Part shown: positions 58,229 to 64,000 of the stretch, piece by piece
Numbering within the stretch: the first letter of the stretch is position 1
How the letters are laid out: each line of letters begins with the position of its first letter
Assembly: GCF_040717535.1 (NCBI RefSeq)
Contig: NZ_JBFEFI010000008.1
Span: 108,226-172,225, forward strand
Reading direction: 5' to 3'
Length of the DNA: 64,000 bases
From: Thalassoglobus sp. JC818
Lineage (GTDB): Bacteria > Planctomycetota > Planctomycetia > Planctomycetales > Planctomycetaceae
Program-made: the position numbers and the translations under genes
Notes under the pieces: model-generated
The model's input: only the letters and a program-made list of their open reading frames with translations
Database searches by the model: none
What the model was told of the DNA's origin: nothing

Positions 58229-59632
58229 ATGTCATCTTCTCAACAGGTTCCTCGTCGACTCTTCTTGAAAGCCAGCGCCTTCAGCCTCGGTTGTCATTCA
58301 CTCGGAACCGCTTTTCAAAGCCTGATTGCCAGCGAGCCTTATCGACGCTCTACCCGCAGCTATGGAGCTTTGGCGCCAACCATCGATCAATCGACCGGCT
58401 TGCCGCTGCTTCAACTTCCTGAGGGATTCACTTACTGGTCATTCAGTTGGACCGGCGACCACATGAGTGACGGAACAGTCGTCCCGGGCGCACACGACGG
58501 AATGGCTGTCATCTCGGAAGATGAAGACGGCGTTATTACCCTGTGCCGAAATCACGAACTCTCCAGTGCTCTCCCGGCGTTCGGGAAAGAAGGAATCACC
58601 TACGATTCCAACGCAGCTGGCGGATGCTCAACACTCAAGTTCGATGCAAAGAAAAGCGAGTGGCTGTCAGCAACTCCGAGTCTGTCCGGAACGGTCAAGA
58701 ACTGTGCTGGGGGACCAACTCCCTGGGGAAGCTGGCTGTCATGCGAAGAGACAGTTCTCGGGCCTGGAGATTACGATGACGGCGAGCAGATGGATTTTCG
58801 CGAGTCGCATGGATGGGTCTTCGAAGTTCCCGTCGGTGAATCCGCGACTGCAAACCCGATCAAAGATATGGGTCGATTCGTTCACGAAGCTGTGGCTGTC
58901 GATCCGGAAACGGGTTTCGTCTATCAGACCGAAGACAACGGAACCGCCGGCTTCTATCGCTTCATTCCGAACAAACCCGGGAATCTCGCCAACGGCGGTC
59001 GACTCGAGATGTTGAAGGTCGTCGGGGAATTAGACCTGCGAACGACTGATCAGGTTAGCAAGACTTATGATTGTCGCTGGGTCTCGATCGAAGATCCTCA
59101 CAAACCTCACGACCAAGGTCCTGTCGGAGAACAAGAAGGTGACAAACATGGATGCTTCTCTCAGGGGAAAGCTCAGGGAGCGACCACATTCGCCCGGCTT
59201 GAAGGTTGCTGGTTCGGCAACGACGCAGTTTACTTCGACGCAACGAGTGGAGGCTCAGCCGGGGCTGGCCAGATCTGGAAGTATGACCCTCGGGCCGAAA
59301 CCCTGACACTTCTCTTCTCATCCCCATCGAACGAAGTTCTTGACTCCCCTGACAACCTCGCTGTCAGCCCACGTGGAGGAATTATTCTCTGCGAAGATGG
59401 AGACCTCGCTCCCCAACGACTCCACGGTTTAACAGTCGACGGAGAACTCTTCACTTTCGCTAAAAACAACGTGCAGCTCCGCGGGGAACGCAATAACTGG
59501 ACCGGCGACTTCCGCGGCTCAGAATGGGCCGGAGCCACTTTCAGCAGCGACGGCAAATGGCTGTTCGTGAACTCGCAAAGCCCCGGAATTACATTCGCCA
59601 TCACTGGTCCATGGGGCGAAGGTTTACTTTAG
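58229..59632 (+). CDS. phoX: Tat-exported PhoX-like phosphatase (DUF839)
   Basis: A 467-residue protein with a twin-arginine signal (VPRRLFLKASAFSLGC) and GGAG before its ATG. PhoX blocks include GVITLCRNHEL, NCAGGPTPWGSWLSCEETV, GRFVHEAVAVDPETGFVYQTED and FYRFIPNKPGNLANGG, then WFGNDAVYFDATSGG and DNLAVSPRGGIILCEDGD. The family uses Ca2+ and Fe3+ to release phosphate from esters. With the PhoD-like protein at 45717 it gives the region two exported phosphatases. A terminator-like hairpin follows. Confidence 0.92.
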   Translation: MSSSQQVPRRLFLKASAFSLGCHSLGTAFQSLIASEPYRRSTRSYGALAPTIDQSTGLPLLQLPEGFTYWSFSWTGDHMSDGTVVPGAHDGMAVISEDEDGVITLCRNHELSSALPAFGKEGITYDSNAAGGCSTLKFDAKKSEWLSATPSLSGTVKNCAGGPTPWGSWLSCEETVLGPGDYDDGEQMDFRESHGWVFEVPVGESATANPIKDMGRFVHEAVAVDPETGFVYQTEDNGTAGFYRFIPNKPGNLANGGRLEMLKVVGELDLRTTDQVSKTYDCRWVSIEDPHKPHDQGPVGEQEGDKHGCFSQGKAQGATTFARLEGCWFGNDAVYFDATSGGSAGAGQIWKYDPRAETLTLLFSSPSNEVLDSPDNLAVSPRGGIILCEDGDLAPQRLHGLTVDGELFTFAKNNVQLRGERNNWTGDFRGSEWAGATFSSDGKWLFVNSQSPGITFAITGPWGEGLL

Positions 59633-59728
59633 ATATGTATTCCCAAAGCATCTGACTCGTTTCAATTCTCTGAATGTATCATTCTGCCAGGACTATGAGA
59701 CGAGTTCAGGAGCGAATTACAGTCTTCG

Positions 59729-59768
59729 AAACAGGCCCGGCAACACTTCGTCGTCGAGCCTGTTTTAT
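59729..59768 (+). terminator. Hairpin after the phoX gene
   Basis: AAACAGGC and GCCTGTTT pair over 8 bp around a loop of about 20 bases, followed by TATTT. It lies about 95 bp past the phoX stop, between convergent genes. Confidence 0.6.
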
Positions 59769-59802
59769 TTGAGTGACATAGATGAGCGATGACACCGTGT
59801 TG

Positions 59803-60342
59803 TTAAGCCATCCGAGTTCGCAGGCGATGTCCTGTGACCATCACCATCAGAGCGATCCCCCAGAGAACAATCGAAGTAGGCTCTGGAACGGGTTCTGGAT
59901 CGACATGACTTCGTCCAGGGAAGAACAGCAACCTGTCCGATTTCACGAAACGATTTAGCAACCGCTTGGCGTATCGATTGTCTCCGAGTCGTTCGCGAAA
60001 ATCTTCCACCGTGATATACGGAACGTAGCGGGGAGATCCATCCGGATTGGTTCCGGGCAGAACCGGCTCCGGTAATGCGAGCCCCGCAAAAAGTGATTGC
60101 AAGTAGCTCTTCAGGGAACCCGAATTGGAGGATTTCTTTGCTCGCGAAGAGCCCCCTTGAGAAGTCTCGAAACTCAGCTCACGCAAATCGGGACGCAACA
60201 ACGGATGCTCAACAGGCTCCGACTCGTCTGCATCCCACCTCGGATGCGGGACCGAGAAGAGGATGAAGTCGGCATTTGCGGTATCTGCCAGAGTGAAAAA
60301 GAGAAGTGCAACCACTGGAGAAAGAATGAGTCGCGGCATCAT
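59803..60342 (-). CDS. PEP-CTERM-anchored exported protein
   Basis: A 179-residue protein with a signal peptide (MMPRLILSPVVALLFFTLADT) and a C-terminal PEP-CTERM tail: VPEPTSIVLWGIALMVMVTG, a hydrophobic helix and basic end (HRLRTRMA). The middle is charged and Pro/Ser-rich without a recognised domain. PEP-CTERM proteins are processed by exosortase and carried to the cell surface; no exosortase gene lies in the window. The ATG at 60342 is preferred over a GTG four codons upstream. Confidence 0.82.
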   Translation of the reverse strand: MMPRLILSPVVALLFFTLADTANADFILFSVPHPRWDADESEPVEHPLLRPDLRELSFETSQGGSSRAKKSSNSGSLKSYLQSLFAGLALPEPVLPGTNPDGSPRYVPYITVEDFRERLGDNRYAKRLLNRFVKSDRLLFFPGRSHVDPEPVPEPTSIVLWGIALMVMVTGHRLRTRMA

Positions 60343-60663
60343 GCGTTGAACCACTTAAAAGAGATGTTTAGTGGACGAACTTAGCTGGTCGTCTGTCCAT
60401 CGTCGCACCGGCTGTTAGAGACGATTCGGTGCGAATCGAAACGCATGATACCCCGATCTGAGCCCTCCAGTGAGATCATCAGCTCAAGATTCACATCAGT
60501 CGCCAGTCCGCCCGAGTTCATCGGCATTGTCTGCCGAATTGACTCTCTTCAAATGCGGTTGCGGTAAGATGGAGAATCTCGGTCTGACTCACATCCCATT
60601 CTTCGATCTCCACTGGGATCAATGCGACAACCGGAGCAATTAAACTCAAAGAAAGTTCAGAAC
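60343..60663. other. Intergenic stretch between PEP-CTERM and ankyrin genes
   Basis: About 320 bp with no supported gene, repeat or RNA. Confidence 0.5.
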
Positions 60664-61167
60664 TCACAACTCACTGAAACGTTTCGCTCCAAGGGATCGC
60701 AAGAGTGCGGCGACCTCGGTCCAGCCGGAGAACTCAGCGATATCGAGTTGAGTCCGTTCAGGCCCAGAATCGGCTGTGTCGTTGATATCAGCGCCTGCAG
60801 CGACAAGGACTCGGATCGGTTCGAGTTGTTTCCAGGCAACCGCAAAACCGAGTGGATTTTCTGATTCCTCGTTGAGAGCGTTGGGATCTGCGCCGAAATC
60901 CAACAGCAACACCATCGCCTCAAGATCGCCTTCTGCAGCTGCTTGCATCAGCGGTGTGTTGCCGACTTTTCCCAATCGGCAGTCAGGGGAAACACCTCGT
61001 TCAAGCAGCCAGCGAAGCATCGAACGATTTTCCCAAATCGCTGTGAAGATCAGCATCGCTTCGTCTGACTTGAGCAGTTCAGGATGCTTCCTTAGAAGAA
61101 GCCGCATGCGCTTGCAGCTTCCCCGTCGAATGTAGAAATCCGATTTGTCCTTAATCCTTCGTCCCAT
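60664..61167 (-). CDS. Ankyrin-repeat protein
   Basis: A 167-residue protein made of about four ankyrin repeats, of which the clearest is NTPLMQAAAEGDLEAMVLLLDFGADPNAL, followed by NPLGFAVAWKQLEPIRVLVAAGADIND and LDIAEFSGWTEVAALLRSLGA. No signal peptide or membrane helix is seen, so it is cytosolic. Ankyrin repeats mediate protein contacts; the partner is unknown. The ATG at 61167 is preferred over the in-frame GTG five codons upstream. Confidence 0.9.
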   Translation of the reverse strand: MGRRIKDKSDFYIRRGSCKRMRLLLRKHPELLKSDEAMLIFTAIWENRSMLRWLLERGVSPDCRLGKVGNTPLMQAAAEGDLEAMVLLLDFGADPNALNEESENPLGFAVAWKQLEPIRVLVAAGADINDTADSGPERTQLDIAEFSGWTEVAALLRSLGAKRFSEL

Positions 61168-61264
61168 GCTGGTCAGACACACAGCATCGCCAGCAGGTGA
61201 TTAAAAATATTCTGTCACGATAAATTTTCCCGATCACGGCCAATCCGTGCTCGAGAAGGTTGAA

Positions 61265-62290
61265 TTAAAATTCGCCGACAATTTCTTTGCCCTTCCTTGA
61301 GAGTGTCGCTGCAAAGGTGACGATGTCGATCGAATCCGAAATAAATCTCACAGAGCCATCAACTAACAGGAATTGTGAGCCTCCAGTATGGAAGCTATGA
61401 AACTCCTGGCCGAAGTCGCAGCCCAGTTTTCCCGGAGGATTGGCAGTGCCACCGAACGTAATACAAGACTGCCATTGCGTATCCCCGGGAGATGCATAGC
61501 GACCGTTGATGGGCGAGCTTTGATCGAACACATTCTTATGTCCGATCCAGATGGAATGTAATCCGTTGGGAGCCTCACCCACGAAGACTGTATTCGTCGT
61601 TCCATCAGTGACATCTCGAATGCGAGCCACAGGCGCTCCCAGCAATGGAAACATCCCACGGTAAGAATCCGATCCTGTTCCACCATAGTTGTTCTGACAA
61701 TTGGTGGAAGGATAACAGCGAAGCCCACGTTCGCCCCAGTTTCCTCCGTAGTCGGTCCGCGCAAACCTTTCCGGTGCCGATGTCTGATCACCATTCGGCT
61801 TCAGCATTTCAGGTGCCGGAACAGATGGACAGAGATAGACCGGCAGGATCGTCTGTCCGACCGGGACATTGTCCGGGTGAACGTACCACTCGTTTTGATT
61901 GATCTGATGAAACAGATTTGCCTGATCTAAACCCGGCAGAATGGCCGCTCCCCAACTCAATGTCAGAGCAGTCTGCTTCATCGCTGGATTGGCGACGTTC
62001 GCCGGGGTCATCGCCCCCCCGAAACCTCCCTTCGGAAAGGCATTATGGACGTCGTGGTAGTTGTGGAGTGCAATTCCGATCTGCTTCAGATTGCTCTTAC
62101 ATTGCAAGCGGCGAGCTGCTTCTCGAGCTTGCTGCACTGCCGGCAGCAGGAGAGCGATGAGAACCGCAATGATGGCAATCACCACGAGCAGTTCGATGAG
62201 CGTAAATGCGCGAAAGCGGAGAGAAAGCGAAGAAGGCTTGTTCACGTCGACGAATCCGATCAAGCACGCTTCGACCGCGCGGACGGACAT
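61265..62290 (-). CDS. DUF1559 protein with prepilin-type leader
   Basis: A protein of about 341 residues. FTLIELLVVIAIIAVLIALL is the type IV prepilin N-methylation segment, followed by LPAVQQAREAARRLQCKSNLKQIGIALHNYHDVHNAFP, the start of DUF1559. DVTDGTTNTVFVGE and FHTGGSQFLLVDGSVRFISDS complete it. The family is highly expanded in Planctomycetes and is assumed to form pilus-like or secretion-related structures. The leader before FTLIE is longer than usual: ATG at 62290 is used, but GTG at 62245 would give a short leader (VNKPSSLSLRFRA). It is divergent from the cobalamin riboswitch. Confidence 0.92.
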   Translation of the reverse strand: MSVRAVEACLIGFVDVNKPSSLSLRFRAFTLIELLVVIAIIAVLIALLLPAVQQAREAARRLQCKSNLKQIGIALHNYHDVHNAFPKGGFGGAMTPANVANPAMKQTALTLSWGAAILPGLDQANLFHQINQNEWYVHPDNVPVGQTILPVYLCPSVPAPEMLKPNGDQTSAPERFARTDYGGNWGERGLRCYPSTNCQNNYGGTGSDSYRGMFPLLGAPVARIRDVTDGTTNTVFVGEAPNGLHSIWIGHKNVFDQSSPINGRYASPGDTQWQSCITFGGTANPPGKLGCDFGQEFHSFHTGGSQFLLVDGSVRFISDSIDIVTFAATLSRKGKEIVGEF

Positions 62291-62712
62291 CCAGGCCGAC
62301 ACCGAACCTGTCAATCATGCCATCCAGGATGCTTAGGGCCGAAGCATCACATGGTTGTCACGTCGAGCTGTATTCTGACTCACGAGTCAAACGGGCTCCA
62401 AACGCCTTCCCATGAGATTAGACTCACAGTGGCATCGTGTCTGGAGACCTTCTCGCACACAGCGGCGGTCCCGTGCCGGATTCACACCGGCTTCCTGATC
62501 GATCGTTCACGAGATGATTTCAAATCCTGCAAACCGAGTGTTTTCCGTAAACACCGACTGACTGAAAGCCAATTTCAGGACGAAACTCTCGTCGATCGAA
62601 CTCTCGACTGACGGGAGGTCTTGTAACCGACCCATCTTCTGCAATCAAGCCTTAAATTGAGTTTACCCAGCTTGACATTGTTCATAGCACGTAGTTAGCC
62701 TGCTCCGCAGTT
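62291..62712. other. Intergenic stretch between the DUF1559 gene and the cobalamin riboswitch
   Basis: About 420 bp with no supported gene. A GATGCTT/AAGCATC hairpin at 62328-62348 lies in the leader of the DUF1559 gene. A promoter-like TTGACA precedes the riboswitch. Confidence 0.5.
62672..62700 (+). promoter_or_regulatory. Possible promoter of the riboswitch/DUF4465 transcript
   Basis: A perfect -35 hexamer TTGACA (62672-62677) is followed after 17 bases by TTAGCC, a poor -10. It would start transcription a few bases before the riboswitch's first stem at 62713. The position is apt; the -10 is weak. Confidence 0.35.
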
Positions 62713-62892
62713 ACGTTGGTGGCTGAATTTTTAATCTTAAAAAAATCAGCAAACAGGGAATCCAGTGAAAAACTGGAGCGGTCCACGCCGCTGTAACCAG
62801 GCATATTCATTTTCGTCGTGCAACTGCCCATTACCTGTACAGGTGAGAAGGGTGAACGAAAATGGCCTGGAAGCCAGAAGACCTACCAGCGT
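62713..62892 (+). ncRNA. Cobalamin (B12) riboswitch
   Basis: This leader matches the cobalamin aptamer in order. P1: ACGTTGGT (62713-62720) pairs with ACCAGCGT (62885-62892), with one G-U pair. Then GCTGA pairs with TCAGC (62722-62726/62746-62750) and is followed by the core AGGGAA (62755-62760). TCCAGT/ACTGGA and GCGG..CCGC stems lead to CTGTAACC (62791-62798). The 3' part is the B12 box AGCCAGAAGACCTACC (62872-62887). It ends about 115 bp before the DUF4465 start. A GGAGAA/TTCTCC hairpin (62971-62991) lies just before the Shine-Dalgarno GGAAGG (62995-63000), so control of translation initiation is plausible. Adenosylcobalamin versus hydroxocobalamin preference cannot be told. Confidence 0.92.
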
Positions 62893-63007
62893 TTGACAGC
62901 AGGTGTCCGCGTGAGAACGGAAACTGCAGTTCATCTCGATCGCCCCTACTCCCGCAACAGGTAACTTCGCGGAGAAAGTCTGGGGTTCTCCTCTGGAAGG
63001 CACTTTC

Positions 63008-63910
63008 ATGGCTTTAAGATTCGCATGCGCAATTGCGCTGCTCATTCCCCAGCTCGTTCAAGCTGAAATGGTCGACTTTGACGACCTGCCGCTCTCGCCA
63101 GATTCACACTGGAACGGTCCAGATCTCACTGGTGCACAAAGCCCAGGTCCGTACGGCGGGACACTTTACAACGGAAGTTTCACAAGCGGTTCAGCACAGT
63201 TTGCAAACAACTACGAAGACTTTTATGGCAGTTGGAGCGGTTTCGCATACTCCAACGAAACAAACACCTCAATCGCCGGATTCACGAACCAGTTCAGCAC
63301 CTTTGCCGGAGCGGCGCAAAGCGGATCGAACTTCGGAATCGGATTCGGATACGATGATGTCAATGCGAACCAACTTGATCCGATCGCCTTCGATCCAACG
63401 AACACCGCTCACCTGCTGGCGTTGCCTCACTTTACCGTCGCGACTGGAGTTGCTGTCACCAGCGCTTACGTCACAAACACAACTTACGCAGCATTGTCGA
63501 TGACAAATGGAGATGGATTCGCCAAGAAGTTCGGCGGGGACACAGGTAACGACGCCGACTGGCTTAAACTAAGTGCATACGGAATCGATGAATTCGGTCA
63601 GGCGCTCGGCGCGACAGTTGAGTTTTATCTGGCCGACTATCGGTTCACCGATAACACACAAGATTATATTGTGGACGAATGGACATTGATGGACCTGTCC
63701 AGTCTGGCTGGTGCGCAAACGATCGCTTTCAATTTGAGTTCAAGCGATTCAGGACCTTACGGCATGAACACACCAGCTTACTTCGCGATCGACAGTATCG
63801 ACGTTTCATCGGTCACTCCCGTTCCTGAGCCTGGTAGTCTGGCACTTCTCTTGATCGGGTCAGCAGTTGCTGGAGTCTCACGAACCCGGCGAGGACGGCG
63901 CCAACCGTAG
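63008..63910 (+). CDS. DUF4465 PEP-CTERM protein under cobalamin riboswitch control
   Basis: A 300-residue exported protein. Signal peptide: MALRFACAIALLIPQLVQAE. The body fits DUF4465: VDFDDLPLSPDSHWNG, GTLYNGSFTSGSAQFANNYEDFYGSWSGFAYSN, NFGIGFGYDD, DWLKLSAYGIDEFGQALGATVEFYLADYR, and FAIDSIDV. The tail is a PEP-CTERM anchor (VPEPGSLALLLIGSAVAGV followed by SRTRRGRR). GGAAGG lies eight bases before the ATG. The upstream B12 riboswitch and the surface-type anchor suggest a role in binding corrinoids at the cell surface. Some surface B12-binding proteins of Bacteroidetes (BtuH) are, as I recall, of DUF4465 type; this needs checking. No btuB or ABC transporter is in the window. Confidence 0.88.
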   Translation: MALRFACAIALLIPQLVQAEMVDFDDLPLSPDSHWNGPDLTGAQSPGPYGGTLYNGSFTSGSAQFANNYEDFYGSWSGFAYSNETNTSIAGFTNQFSTFAGAAQSGSNFGIGFGYDDVNANQLDPIAFDPTNTAHLLALPHFTVATGVAVTSAYVTNTTYAALSMTNGDGFAKKFGGDTGNDADWLKLSAYGIDEFGQALGATVEFYLADYRFTDNTQDYIVDEWTLMDLSSLAGAQTIAFNLSSSDSGPYGMNTPAYFAIDSIDVSSVTPVPEPGSLALLLIGSAVAGVSRTRRGRRQP

Positions 63911-63934
63911 TCCATCTTCATGGACTCGATGGTA

Positions 63935-63960
63935 ATGACACGAAAGTTGCTTCGTGTCAT
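63935..63960 (+). terminator. Hairpin after the DUF4465 gene
   Basis: ATGACACGAA and TTCGTGTCAT form a perfect 10-bp stem with a 6-base loop, 25 bp past the stop codon. It has no U-tract (GGTATTC follows), so termination is probable rather than certain. Confidence 0.6.
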
Positions 63961-64000
63961 GGTATTCGAACCTCGTATGCGGAACGCTGTGAATCCAAGT

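Overview
The window is bacterial chromosome from a planctomycete, most likely the Planctomycetaceae (Gimesia/Rubinisphaera/Thalassoglobus-like). Evidence: a CxxCH + DUF1549 + DUF1553 'planctomycete cytochrome' protein, three sulfatases, DUF1559 proteins with a prepilin leader, PEP-CTERM proteins, two Ser/Thr kinase-type proteins sharing an N-terminal helical module, and two Gfo/Idh/MocA dehydrogenases. No rRNA, tRNA, CRISPR array, transposase or phage gene was seen.

Layout. 1-8.5 kb: truncated cytochrome/DUF1549/DUF1553 gene, a long Lhr-type helicase and biotin synthase. 8.6-13.9 kb: CheY-like regulator, DUF3500 protein, an active-looking Ser/Thr kinase with a receiver-like tail overlapping an EpmA-like ligase gene, and a tandem ACT protein. 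14-18 kb: YHS-like metal-binding protein and two sulfatases. 18.3-26.8 kb: gyrA, a membrane pseudokinase and a PurS-PurL fusion. 27.4-30 kb: exported protein, TadG-like and TadE genes closed by a strong hairpin. 30.2-36.9 kb: SRPBCC/class II photolyase pair, DUF1992 protein, trkA, two DUF3467 proteins, Gfo/Idh. 37.3-49.3 kb: GH32 fructan hydrolase, serine hydrolase, thioredoxin-fold protein, a methyltransferase-Pth2 fusion, third sulfatase, Tat-exported PhoD phosphatase and second Gfo/Idh. 49.5-57 kb: DUF1559 lipoprotein, then the translation/secretion cluster rplS, trmD, rpsP, ffh (no rimM) and a DUF937 membrane protein. 57.5-64 kb: VOC protein, PhoX phosphatase, PEP-CTERM protein, ankyrin protein, DUF1559 pseudopilin, and a cobalamin riboswitch in front of a DUF4465 PEP-CTERM protein.

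Three observations stand out. First, a dispersed 40-105 bp element occurs six times. In five copies its first three bases are the TAG stop codon of the preceding gene (lhr, ACT gene, gyrA, serine hydrolase, phoD), followed by a 15-nt palindrome. Second, a cobalamin riboswitch with a pairing P1 stem, core and B12 box precedes a DUF4465 surface-protein gene, suggesting a B12-related role for a PEP-CTERM protein. Third, one ORF joins an N-terminal SAM methyltransferase to a complete C-terminal Pth2-type peptidyl-tRNA hydrolase.

How the genes work together: the secreted sulfatases, GH32 enzyme, Gfo/Idh dehydrogenases and phosphatases fit scavenging of sulfated or fructose polysaccharides and organic phosphate. 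The rest is housekeeping (replication, purine and biotin synthesis, translation, SRP targeting, K+ uptake, photorepair) interleaved with planctomycete-specific families. All functional calls come from motifs read by eye; no database search was possible.
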